From an uncultured Phocaeicola sp. (GTDB lineage: Bacteria; Bacteroidota; Bacteroidia; Bacteroidales; Bacteroidaceae), in contig CAOYQO010000006.1 in the NCBI GenBank assembly GCA_948566455.1, positions 1-64,000 on the forward strand: 64,000 nucleotides of DNA, read 5' to 3'. The position numbers were made by a program, and so were the translations under genes. The notes under the pieces were generated by a model, which did not search any database, was not told where the DNA came from, and worked only from the letters and a program-made list of their open reading frames with translations. Position 1 is the stretch's first letter; every line of letters begins with the position of its first letter. Shown in pieces: positions 34,706 to 43,518 of this stretch.

Positions 34706-36316
34706 ATGAAAAATATACTATCCCTAATCAGTATTTCTTCTCTGCTGCTTGTGTTGGCGGCTTGCGGTAGTAAACAGGCCCCCACAGCAGAGGAGATAAT
34801 AGCGAAAGCACGTGCGGTAAAGACTTTGAATGCTTACGACGAGATGAGCTGTGTGGTGTACGAAATGAAAGGACTTCCCGAGTCACCGCAAACCTCGATA
34901 GACCGTTTTATCAGCGATGACTGTGTGGAGGGAACGGGAAGCTTCGAGCTTAAATACTCTTTTTCCGGCAATGCGTCCGGAACCGAATCCGTATATATCC
35001 AGCAGAGTGGGGGAGACTATCGCAGTGATTTGTCTTTCCATCCGTTGGGACTTTCCATCTGGGTGAAAGGTAATAAGAATAATAAAGGTACCTTCCGTTT
35101 CATGCTTATTCAGGATGTGGATCAGTTTACGCAGGATGCGCTTCATGACAAAGATCGCTGGCAGTTCTTCGAGTATGTGGATAAGGATGTACTGACCAAG
35201 GAAGAATGGACACGTGTAGTGATGCCTTATGAGGCCTTTACTTTTGCCAAAGGGCGTGATCTGGGCGAAAACAAACTGGTTCTGAACCGTCTTGAAGGTT
35301 ATCGTCTTGAAATCACGAACGATGATAACAGCGCATGTACAGGTGAGGTTTGCATCGACAATCTGGAGCAGCTGACCTCTTATACTCCTGAATTCAAGGG
35401 AACTCCCAAGTTCTCCAGTGTTTTCATTCAGCTGAATAGCGTCTATAAAGAGACCGACTGGGACGTAGAATTCAAAGCAAGCCGTGAAGTGGGCATTGAC
35501 ACTTGGATTATCCAGTATGCCGAAGGTTTCAATGACCGCACGAATGAGAAATCTTCTTTCTATTCGCCGACAAATCTGCCGTGGGTGACCAAGCAATATG
35601 ATATCATGAACCGAATGTTCGATGCTGCCGAGCGTAACGGGATGAAGCTGATTGTTGGACTATATCCCGGTGATTACAGCAAGGAAGATACTACAAAACC
35701 GGAACAATATGAATTTCTGGTGGAGCGTAATAAACAAGTATTCGATGAACTGTTTGCCCTTTGGGGGAATCATCCCAGCTTGGCGGGATGGTACATAACC
35801 GAAGAATTTCATGACGGCTCGTATCCGGTAGGTTGGCAGCAGGAACCCGCCTTGTCTATGCTGGCTAATTATTTGCAGACAGTGGCGGCTTATGTGAAGT
35901 CGAAGTCTCCGAAAGAAGTCTGCATAGCTCCTGCTTTGTGGAGGGGAATGCCTGCTGATCTCTGCGGAAAATGGTTTGGTAAGATATTTGCCCAGACTCC
36001 CGATATAGATGTACTTTATCTTCAGGATATAGGCGGACGTTGTCTGGTAGATTTTGATGTAGACCTGCCCAACTGGTTTGCCGAAATAAAGAAAGCCTGC
36101 GATGCTAACGGAGTGATTTTCGGAGTAGATATAGAGTCGTTCAAAGAGTGCTGGTGTCCGAGAATTACCATGCGGACCAAACCCTGGATCGAGCTGGAGG
36201 AACAGCTGAGAGTAGCCGGAATGTTTACCGATCATATCACGAATTTCAGTTGGGCCACCTTCAAGCCGGGAACAGATACCTATGAAGGGTATAAGAAATA
36301 TCTTGAAAGAAAATAA
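34706..36316 (+). CDS. Lipoprotein with beta domain and DUF4434 TIM barrel (4 of 5)
   Basis: I chose the ATG at 34706, which gives a clean lipoprotein signal (LAAC, cysteine 20); an upstream in-frame ATG at 34637 lies inside ARH 2. The protein is a close paralogue of the gene at 26702: the same beta domain (LSFHPLGLSIWVKG, TGEVCIDNLEQLTSY), then the DUF4434 barrel with E367 (GWYITEE) and E477 (GVDIE), 110 apart, and WRGMPADLCG. ARH 2 plus this gene thus duplicates a pair of functions found in the first half of the locus. Confidence 0.75.
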   Translation: MKNILSLISISSLLLVLAACGSKQAPTAEEIIAKARAVKTLNAYDEMSCVVYEMKGLPESPQTSIDRFISDDCVEGTGSFELKYSFSGNASGTESVYIQQSGGDYRSDLSFHPLGLSIWVKGNKNNKGTFRFMLIQDVDQFTQDALHDKDRWQFFEYVDKDVLTKEEWTRVVMPYEAFTFAKGRDLGENKLVLNRLEGYRLEITNDDNSACTGEVCIDNLEQLTSYTPEFKGTPKFSSVFIQLNSVYKETDWDVEFKASREVGIDTWIIQYAEGFNDRTNEKSSFYSPTNLPWVTKQYDIMNRMFDAAERNGMKLIVGLYPGDYSKEDTTKPEQYEFLVERNKQVFDELFALWGNHPSLAGWYITEEFHDGSYPVGWQQEPALSMLANYLQTVAAYVKSKSPKEVCIAPALWRGMPADLCGKWFGKIFAQTPDIDVLYLQDIGGRCLVDFDVDLPNWFAEIKKACDANGVIFGVDIESFKECWCPRITMRTKPWIELEEQLRVAGMFTDHITNFSWATFKPGTDTYEGYKKYLERK

Positions 36317-36336
36317 GCAATCATACTAAAAGCAAA

Positions 36337-36419
36337 GTTTCATCGGATGGAACAAAGAGTTTCAAGGAATGAAACTCTTTGTTCCAAGCGGTGAAACTCT
36401 CAGTATTGCCTAATGAAAC
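36337..36419 (+). repeat. Intergenic array of 22-bp periodic repeats (array 3)
   Basis: GTTTCA begins at 36337 and 36359, and its reverse complement TGAAAC at 36370, 36392 and 36414. Each group has exact 22-bp spacing. AGAGTTTCA (36356-36364) and TGAAACTCT (36370-36378) form a hairpin with a 5-nt loop that extends with flanking AAC/GTT. It lies between the fourth DUF4434 gene and the ribokinase operon. No long T-run follows any hairpin. Confidence 0.8.
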
Positions 36420-36542
36420 TGAAAGAAACCAATGGTATGCTCAATCAGTAAACGGGAAATACTTGATTATGAATAAGTTTTTAGAAGAAATGTCTTGTCA
36501 CGGCGATACATACATGCATTTATTTATTAAAAATATAGTACC

Positions 36543-37451
36543 ATGAAGAAAATTATAGTAATTGGCAGTTCCAATATAGATATGGTGGTGAAGACCTCTC
36601 ATCTGCCGGTCCCCGGTGAAACCATTCTGGGTGGTGAATTCTTTATGAACCAGGGTGGTAAAGGAGCCAATCAGGCAGTTGCAGTGAAAAGGTTGGGTGG
36701 TAATCTGATCTTTGTAGCGAAGTTGGGGAATGATATACTGGGACAGCAGTCAGTGGATTATTTCAAGAAAGAGGGAATAGATACAAAATATATCACTCTT
36801 GATGAAAACTCTGCTTCTGGAGTTGCTTTGATCAGTGTGGATGATCACGCAGAGAATAGTATAGTGGTGGCTTCCGGAGCCAATATGCTGCTGAACGAGC
36901 AGGATGTGGATAAAGTTGTGGAGGAAATGTGCGAAGGAGACATCTTGTTGATGCAACTGGAAATTCCGATTCAAACGGTGGAATATGCTGCTAGGAAAGC
37001 TTTTGAAAAAGGGGTGAAGGTAGTCTTGAATCCGGCCCCTGCCCGGAGCCTTCCGAAAGAGTTACTCAGATACCTGTTTATGATTACTCCCAACCGGATT
37101 GAAGCAGAAATGCTTACCGGTATAAAGATTGTGAATGATGCTGATGCAGAACGGGTTGCAAAAGAAATCAGTGCGATGGGAGTACAGAATATAATTGTAA
37201 CTTTGGGTTCGAAGGGCTGCTTGGTGAGAGAAGGCGATACTTCGTATTGTGTGGATGCTTTTAAAGTGGAACCTGTTGATACAACGGCTGCCGGCGATAC
37301 TTTCAACGGTGCTTTATGTGTGGGACTGGCAGAAGGCATGAACTTGAGGCAATCTGCTGGAATGGCTTCTAAAGCTTCATCTGTTGCCGTGACAAGAATG
37401 GGAGCGCAGTCTTCTATTCCGTATCGTAAAGAACTGGACCTGAATGAATAA
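36543..37451 (+). CDS. rbsK: Ribokinase (PfkB family)
   Basis: Ribokinase phosphorylates D-ribose to ribose 5-phosphate in the cytoplasm. The 302-residue protein has the RbsK N-terminus (IVIGSSNIDMVVKTSHLPVPGET), the first PfkB signature GGKGANQAVAVKRLGG, NPAPARSLP, TPNRIEAEML, and the catalytic PfkB signature DTTAAGDTFNGAL with the base aspartate. It heads a separate short operon with a GRP transporter, a DUF4434 protein and a GH27 enzyme. Its presence is the best clue that ribose is a product of this locus, though related PfkB kinases can act on other sugars. Confidence 0.9.
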   Translation: MKKIIVIGSSNIDMVVKTSHLPVPGETILGGEFFMNQGGKGANQAVAVKRLGGNLIFVAKLGNDILGQQSVDYFKKEGIDTKYITLDENSASGVALISVDDHAENSIVVASGANMLLNEQDVDKVVEEMCEGDILLMQLEIPIQTVEYAARKAFEKGVKVVLNPAPARSLPKELLRYLFMITPNRIEAEMLTGIKIVNDADAERVAKEISAMGVQNIIVTLGSKGCLVREGDTSYCVDAFKVEPVDTTAAGDTFNGALCVGLAEGMNLRQSAGMASKASSVAVTRMGAQSSIPYRKELDLNE

Positions 37452-37474
37452 ATTAACCTCTAAAAATACCGATT

Positions 37475-38482
37475 ATGTTTATAGTTGAAAGTTACGGATT
37501 GGCAGTGGCGTTGTGTTGGGTTACGATGCTTTGCTGGGGATCGTGGGGAAATACTCAGAAGTTGGCAGCCAAGACCTGGCGCTACGAGTTGTTCTATTGG
37601 GATTACGTGATTGGCATCGTTCTTTTCTCTCTGATCTGGGGATTGACTTTAGGTAGTACGGGAGAGGCCGGGAGAGGATTTATACAGGACTTGTTGCAAG
37701 TGAGTCCGGAGAACTTCTGGAGCGCTTTCCTGGGTGGTGTGATATTCAATGCTTCTAATATTCTGCTATCGGCTTCTATGTCATTGGCAGGGATGTCGGT
37801 TGCTTTTCCTATAGGGGTGGGGCTGGCATTGGTTCTGGGGGTATTTGTCAATTATTTCAGTGTTCCGAAGGGAGATCCCGTCATTCTTTTCCTGGGCGTT
37901 TTCCTGATTGTACTGGCTATTATCTTTAATGGAATAGCATCCGGAAAAGTTTCCAAAGCGTCCGGTCAGAGCACCCGTAAGAAAGGTATCCTGGTTGCTG
38001 TATGCGCCGGTATCCTGATGGCGTTCTTTTATCGTTTTGTGGCGGCAGCTATGGACCTGGAAAATCTGGAAGCACCCACAGCAGGCATGATGACCCCTTA
38101 TTCGGCTTTGTTCGTGTTTGCAATAGGTATCTTTATCAGTAATTTCCTGTTCAATACACTGGTGATGAAGAAACCTTTTATGGGAGAACCTGTGTCCTAC
38201 AGCCAGTATTTCAAAGGAAACTTCAATACGCATCTGGTGGGTGTGTTGGGCGGTATAATCTGGGCATTGGGAACTGCTTGCAGCTATATCGCTGCCGGAA
38301 AAGCCGGTGCGGCTATTTCCTATGCGCTGGGGCAAGGGGCAACGATGGTAGCCGCCTTGTGGGGACTCTTCATTTGGAAAGAGTTTAAGGGGGCTTCAAA
38401 GTCTACCAATCTGTTACTTACGCTGATGCTTATTCTTTTTATCTCCGGTCTGGTACTGATTATAGTGTCCGGAGGAAGTTGA
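37475..38482 (+). CDS. GRP-family (glucose/ribose porter, RhaT-like) sugar transporter
   Basis: The 335-residue protein has ten hydrophobic segments in the drug/metabolite-transporter fold. GSWGNTQKLA in the first part, the IFNASNILLSASMSLAGMSVAFPIG block and AGKAGAAISYALGQGATMVAALWG in the last part are typical of the glucose/ribose porter group. It would carry a monosaccharide, plausibly ribose given the adjacent ribokinase 23 nt upstream, into the cytoplasm. The substrate is inferred only from context. Confidence 0.82.
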   Translation: MFIVESYGLAVALCWVTMLCWGSWGNTQKLAAKTWRYELFYWDYVIGIVLFSLIWGLTLGSTGEAGRGFIQDLLQVSPENFWSAFLGGVIFNASNILLSASMSLAGMSVAFPIGVGLALVLGVFVNYFSVPKGDPVILFLGVFLIVLAIIFNGIASGKVSKASGQSTRKKGILVAVCAGILMAFFYRFVAAAMDLENLEAPTAGMMTPYSALFVFAIGIFISNFLFNTLVMKKPFMGEPVSYSQYFKGNFNTHLVGVLGGIIWALGTACSYIAAGKAGAAISYALGQGATMVAALWGLFIWKEFKGASKSTNLLLTLMLILFISGLVLIIVSGGS

Positions 38483-38503
38483 TAACTTAATATAGATTTA
38501 TAA

Positions 38504-40072
38504 ATGTGTACTATGAAGAAGAAATTTCAAATGATAGGATTTGCTCTGTCAGTTTTATTGGTTGCGTTACCGGTAGTTACGGTGGGTGCGGATAATGCCG
38601 CTTCCGACAAACAGAAAAAAGAGAAAACCACCGAGTCGGCTTTGGGTGTGAAACCTGTTACAGGTAGCTGGATCAACCTGGCATATAAGGATGTACGTAA
38701 TAAATATACGAATCCTCAGAGTTTTGATAATATGGACCCGAAATTGTGGGAAGCTAAAGTACGTGAATTGTCGGCTATGGGTATCGAATATCTGGTACTC
38801 ATGGAGGTTGCCAATGAAGGAAAATCTTATTATCCTTCGCAAATAATGCCTTGGTGGTATAATAAGGATAAGAAAAGTCCTGTGGATGCTATTCTGGATG
38901 AAGCAGCCAAACATAATATGAAGATTTTCATGAGTAGTGGCTGGGCAAAGGATCAGGATGATAATCTGCTTGATCCGGCAATTAAGGAACGGCAGCTCCG
39001 GATCATGGAAGAGTTGGCATCTCTTTATAAAAACCACAAAGCCTTTTATGGCTGGTATTTACCGGTAGAAGATTGCCTTTGTCCTATTTTTGCGGAGCAT
39101 GCGGTGCAGTCGGTAAATACCTTATCAGAGAAGGCTAAAAAATTGGCTCCGGGCAAGAAAACCCTGATCTCTCCTTATGGAATCGGATTGTCAGAATTTG
39201 ATAATCCGGAATATGAGAAGCAAATGCAGAAACTGAAAGTGGATATCATTGCCTATCAGGATGAAGTGGGGTGTGTACGCGATCAGTTCACACTTCCCCG
39301 TCTGAAGAAGAACTGGCAGAGATTGCGTGATATTCATAACCGCCTGAATATTGAAATGTGGGCAAATTGTGAGACTTTCACTTGGGAAGAGGGTACCAAT
39401 GACCGTACTTCTGCCTTGATTCCGGCAGCCTATCCGAGGCTGCTGTCCCAGCAGGTTGCAGCATCTGCGGCGGGGGTTGATAAGATCATTTCATTTATGT
39501 TCTACGGTATTATTGAGAATCCTGAGTCAAAGTATCAGTTGGGACAACCTGTCTGGTCGAACAAAGTGTATGCTGACTATATGGACTGGAAGAACGGAAA
39601 GGAATATTGGAAACTGATGGAAGCAGCATTTATGGAGAAATTAGTCAATGGAGCGGCTCCGCAAATGATGCTTGGAAAGGCCGGTTTGCAACCGTTACTG
39701 GATGGTAAGGTTGCTGAAGAGGACAGTAAGGATGCCCGCTGGGTGAAGTTCGAGGCCGGTTATCATGAATTTGTAGTGGATCTGCAAAAGAAAACCCGTG
39801 TTCAGAAAGCTATGTTGCGTATGCTGAATTATAATCCGGAAAAAATAGGTATGCCGATGAAGACATATCTGTATACTTCAATAGACGGTAAAGAGTATAA
39901 TCTGTCTTCCATAAAAGACGCCCCTTATTTTCCGAACAACAAGCATGATGCCTGGATTGAAAGCATATTGTTTGACCAACTGGATGAAAATGTACGCTAT
40001 GTAAAGGTCGCTTTTGAAGCTCCGCAACAGGTATATATAGATGAGTTGTTTATTAATCCGGTCCTGAAATAA
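38504..40072 (+). CDS. Exported DUF4434 TIM-barrel protein with C-terminal discoidin-like domain (5 of 5)
   Basis: A signal peptide (to about residue 29) precedes a DUF4434 barrel at about 50-350. Candidate catalytic glutamates are E189 (GWYLPVE) and E290 (ANCETF), 101 apart. Residues about 390-522 form a beta domain with WVKFEAGYHEFVVDL and VRYVKVAFEAPQQVYIDELFI, typical of F5/8-type (discoidin) carbohydrate-binding modules. The start may be the ATG at 38513. It lies between the transporter and the GH27 gene, in the ribokinase operon. Confidence 0.75.
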   Translation: MCTMKKKFQMIGFALSVLLVALPVVTVGADNAASDKQKKEKTTESALGVKPVTGSWINLAYKDVRNKYTNPQSFDNMDPKLWEAKVRELSAMGIEYLVLMEVANEGKSYYPSQIMPWWYNKDKKSPVDAILDEAAKHNMKIFMSSGWAKDQDDNLLDPAIKERQLRIMEELASLYKNHKAFYGWYLPVEDCLCPIFAEHAVQSVNTLSEKAKKLAPGKKTLISPYGIGLSEFDNPEYEKQMQKLKVDIIAYQDEVGCVRDQFTLPRLKKNWQRLRDIHNRLNIEMWANCETFTWEEGTNDRTSALIPAAYPRLLSQQVAASAAGVDKIISFMFYGIIENPESKYQLGQPVWSNKVYADYMDWKNGKEYWKLMEAAFMEKLVNGAAPQMMLGKAGLQPLLDGKVAEEDSKDARWVKFEAGYHEFVVDLQKKTRVQKAMLRMLNYNPEKIGMPMKTYLYTSIDGKEYNLSSIKDAPYFPNNKHDAWIESILFDQLDENVRYVKVAFEAPQQVYIDELFINPVLK

Positions 40073-40085
40073 AAAGCGAAATATT

Positions 40086-42080
40086 ATGAAAACTGGGAAA
40101 AACGTAATTATCGCATTGGCTCTTTTGGCAAACTTGTGGTTTGTTTCCTCTTGTAATAACGGGCCGAAGCGTGAAGTTTGGTTGGATGAAGTTTATAAGG
40201 ACTCCTGTTTTGTGCAGGATTGGGGAATACCGCAGATAAATCAGTCTGTGGTATGGACTCCGCTTACGGTAAATGGAGTTGTGTATAAGCGGGGTATCGG
40301 AGCTCATTCCATCAGCCGTATGCTGTATGATTTGGGTGGTAAGGCCGTTTCAGTGAGTGGCTTGGTTGGAGCGGACGATAACAACCTGTATGCCGGTAAA
40401 TTGCAGTTCAAGATAATCGGAGATAAAAAAGAACTTTGGAAAAGTGGTGTGATGCGGAAGGGCGATCCCGTAAAAGAGTTCAATGTCAGCCTCTCCGGCA
40501 TTGATAAAGTGTTGCTATTGGTTGAAGAATGTGGCGATGGCATTATGTACGACCATGCCGACTGGTTGAATGTGAAGTTTGTGACTCATGGAGAGATTAC
40601 CCCGATACCTGTCTGGCCGAAGCCTGTGGCTAAGGAGAAGTACATTCTGACACCGGAAGCTCCGGAAACTCCACGGATTAATAATCCTCTGGTATATGGC
40701 GCCCGTCCGGGAAATCCGTTCCTGATGACGATTATGGCAAGTGGTAACCGGCCAATGACTTTTGAAGCGTCAGGACTTCCTGCCGGACTGAAATTAGATA
40801 CTTCCACCGGCTTTATTACGGGAAAAACCGAACTTAGAGGAGATTTCAAAGTGCTTCTGAAAGCCATGAACGAAAAAGGTGTAGCCGAAAAAGAAATTAC
40901 CTTGAAAATAGGAGACCGGATTGCTCTGACTCCTCCGATGGGATGGAACAGTTGGAATTGCTGGGGACTTTCTGTAGATGATGAGAAAGTGCGCGAGGCT
41001 GCCCGCATGATGAATGAAAAGTTGCATGCATACGGATGGACGTATGTGAATATTGATGACGGCTGGGAAGCTGCCGAACGTACCAAGCAGGGAGAATTGC
41101 TCTCCAATGAGAAATTCCCTGATTTTAAAGGCTTGGCTGATTATATTCATTCTCTGGGATTGAAATTCGGTATTTATTCTTCACCGGGACCGACAACATG
41201 TGGTGATTATCTGGGCAGTTATCAGCATGAGGAAATAGATGCACGGACTTGGGGCAGATGGGGAGTAGATTATCTCAAATATGATCATTGCGGATATCAT
41301 GCGGTTCAGAAGGATTCAGAAGAGAAAACAATCCGCGAACCCTATATTGTTATGCGTGATGCATTGGATAAAGTGGATCGGGACATTGTCTATTGTGTGG
41401 GATATGGTGCTCCCAACGTCTGGAACTGGGCAAGGGAGGCAGGAGGTGAGCTGTGGCGCACCACCCGTGACATTACTGATGAATGGAATGTGGTGACAGC
41501 CATCGGTTGTTTTCAGGATGTTTGTGCTCAGGCTACTGCACCGGGGAACTATAATGATCCCGATATGCTGGTGGTAGGAAAACTGGGTAAGGCTTGGAGA
41601 GAGAAGGTTCATGAATCGGCTCTGACTCCTGATGAACAATATTCCCATATCTCTCTATGGTGCATTCTTTCCGCTCCGCTATTGATCGGTTGTGATATGT
41701 CCGATATAGATGATTTTACGTTGAGTTTACTGACAAATAATGAAGTGATTGCTGTGAATCAGGACCTGTTGGCAGCACCGGCCACAAAATTGCTGACTGA
41801 TAATGGGCAGATATGGTATAAGAAACTATATGATGGATCGTATGCAGTAGGATTCTTCCAGATAGATCCTTATTTTATCTTGTGGGATCAGGATGAGGCT
41901 GAAGCTATCCAGATGAAGACGTATGATTTCGAATTAGCTCTCAAGCAACTGGGAATTACTGGCAAAGTATCTGTTCGCGATCTGTGGCGGCAAAAAGATT
42001 TGGGGGAATATAATGGGGAGTTCCGGACACAGGTTCCCTATCATGGAGTTTCTTTTGTGAAGATAACTCCTGTGGAGTAA
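40086..42080 (+). CDS. GH27 alpha-galactosidase with N-terminal NPCBM domain
   Basis: The 664-residue lipoprotein (VSSC, cysteine 23) has an NPCBM carbohydrate-binding domain (about 30-165), a putative Ig domain (about 195-275, GLPAGLKLDTSTGFITG) and a GH27 barrel from about 280 (LTPPMGWNSWNCWG). Catalytic residues are clear: nucleophile D400 in YLKYDHCG and acid/base D462 in RDITDEW, with NDPDMLVVG after it. It removes terminal alpha-galactose (or alpha-N-acetylgalactosamine) from a glycan. This is the one classical glycosidase of the locus. Confidence 0.92.
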   Translation: MKTGKNVIIALALLANLWFVSSCNNGPKREVWLDEVYKDSCFVQDWGIPQINQSVVWTPLTVNGVVYKRGIGAHSISRMLYDLGGKAVSVSGLVGADDNNLYAGKLQFKIIGDKKELWKSGVMRKGDPVKEFNVSLSGIDKVLLLVEECGDGIMYDHADWLNVKFVTHGEITPIPVWPKPVAKEKYILTPEAPETPRINNPLVYGARPGNPFLMTIMASGNRPMTFEASGLPAGLKLDTSTGFITGKTELRGDFKVLLKAMNEKGVAEKEITLKIGDRIALTPPMGWNSWNCWGLSVDDEKVREAARMMNEKLHAYGWTYVNIDDGWEAAERTKQGELLSNEKFPDFKGLADYIHSLGLKFGIYSSPGPTTCGDYLGSYQHEEIDARTWGRWGVDYLKYDHCGYHAVQKDSEEKTIREPYIVMRDALDKVDRDIVYCVGYGAPNVWNWAREAGGELWRTTRDITDEWNVVTAIGCFQDVCAQATAPGNYNDPDMLVVGKLGKAWREKVHESALTPDEQYSHISLWCILSAPLLIGCDMSDIDDFTLSLLTNNEVIAVNQDLLAAPATKLLTDNGQIWYKKLYDGSYAVGFFQIDPYFILWDQDEAEAIQMKTYDFELALKQLGITGKVSVRDLWRQKDLGEYNGEFRTQVPYHGVSFVKITPVE

Positions 42081-42096
42081 ATTGTGTGTATCTTAG

Positions 42097-42146
42097 AAAA
42101 AACCTCCTTTCTAATCTTGTCATGGGGATGAGAAAGGAGGTTTTCT
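42097..42146. terminator. Bidirectional terminator between convergent PUL and SusD genes
   Basis: AAAACCTCCTTTCT (42099-42112) and AGAAAGGAGGTTTT (42131-42144) form a perfect 14-bp stem with an 18-nt loop. A and T runs at both sides serve both strands. It ends the GH27 transcript and the SusD transcript. Confidence 0.92.
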
Positions 42147-42169
42147 TATTTATCAACTCTACTTATTTA

Positions 42170-43498
42170 TCAGTTCGACAACTCCGGATTAGCAGCTATC
42201 GCTTCTCTTGGAATTTGAATTGTATAACGCGAATCATCCTGTTCCAATACATAGGTTCCTCCCTTGAGCACTTTTTCAATACGAGGGCGGGTGGTACGGC
42301 GTAAGTCGAACCAGCGATGTCCTTCAAAAGCTAATTCACGCGCACGTTCATCCAGAATCTCCTGTATCAGGGCTTCTTTGGTCATTGCGTTCACGGCAGT
42401 TGCTTTTACTGTATATGCTTCCGGTGTATAGCGCTTCTGCATTAACTCCAGTAATCGGGTGCGTGCTTGGGGCAATTTATCCGATTGTGCGGCTGCTTCT
42501 GCCGAATTCAGGTACATTTCTCCCACTCGGAAAGAACAACGGAAATCATCTTTTCCGCTTTTTTGGCTGAAGCGATAACCATTCTTGTCGGCAGCTTTAA
42601 AATAAGCGTCCAGACGTAAATCGCCTTCTTTGTATAAAGAAGCTAAAGCTTCTGATAGAACAGCAGCCTGTGTGTAGTTAGAAGACATACCACGTTCTAA
42701 TGCAGTAATATTTTCTACAGACTGATAGTTGTTGGGCAGGGTATAAGTTTCTGCATTGAAATCTTCCAATGTATTCTTTTCAGCAAGTATTGCTTCGGCT
42801 GCCTGATATGCATTGTCCCATTGTCCCATATATAAATATACACGGGCACGGAGGGCTTTTACAGATAAGGTTGTGAAACGATAAGAAAATTTCTGTTCCC
42901 AAGATTCTTTATTAATCAGTTTTTCAGCCTCGTTGATATCTGCAATAACTGCTTCATAAATTTGTGCAACGGTATTCTTCTTCAGGATTTCATTGATATC
43001 GCTATTCAGCTTAAGCGGCACGGCTGTCGTCTCTAATGCTCCCGGACGGGTATAGGGCTGACCGTAAAGATTCACCAACAGAAAATGCATGTAAGCACGG
43101 AGCAGATAACATTCACCAATCAATTGGTCGATGTCCTCTTCGCTCCCTTCGTTGATGGATTCCCGCTCTTCTATGGTATAGTTGACAGTGAACATGATGC
43201 TATAGAAGTTCTTCCACTCAAAAGCAGTGGTTTGTCCCGGTGCGCTGAAGTCATCCCAGCACTCGATTTTTCCGTAACGATCCTGTTCCCAACTATCGTC
43301 TTTCACATACAGTTCATCCGAACGAAAACAGGCGAGTCCTCTGGCATCGGGAACGGTCTTATAAGCTGTGGCAATCAGCGCTCTGTACTCAGCTAAAGTC
43401 TGGGGGATCACCTTTCCCGTAGGTTGAATGTCAAGCATATCACAAGCAGTCAGTAATACTACGCTGCTCATCAATAACATTATATATATCTTTCTCAT
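42170..43498 (-). CDS. SusD/RagB-type surface lipoprotein (second SusCD pair)
   Basis: A 442-residue lipoprotein (LTAC, cysteine 19) with the SusD scaffold: QLIGECYLLRAYMHFLLVNLYGQPY in the N-terminal helices, FRVGEMYLNSAEAAAQ, and the C-terminal EILDERARELAFEGHRWFDLRR and YTIQIPREAI. It is shorter than typical glycan SusD proteins and resembles the RagB-like branch. It is the last gene of a minus-strand operon: metalloprotease, SusC, SusD. Confidence 0.93.
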   Translation of the reverse strand: MRKIYIMLLMSSVVLLTACDMLDIQPTGKVIPQTLAEYRALIATAYKTVPDARGLACFRSDELYVKDDSWEQDRYGKIECWDDFSAPGQTTAFEWKNFYSIMFTVNYTIEERESINEGSEEDIDQLIGECYLLRAYMHFLLVNLYGQPYTRPGALETTAVPLKLNSDINEILKKNTVAQIYEAVIADINEAEKLINKESWEQKFSYRFTTLSVKALRARVYLYMGQWDNAYQAAEAILAEKNTLEDFNAETYTLPNNYQSVENITALERGMSSNYTQAAVLSEALASLYKEGDLRLDAYFKAADKNGYRFSQKSGKDDFRCSFRVGEMYLNSAEAAAQSDKLPQARTRLLELMQKRYTPEAYTVKATAVNAMTKEALIQEILDERARELAFEGHRWFDLRRTTRPRIEKVLKGGTYVLEQDDSRYTIQIPREAIAANPELSN

Positions 43499-43518
43499 TG
43501 TTTTAACTCTCTATAAAA

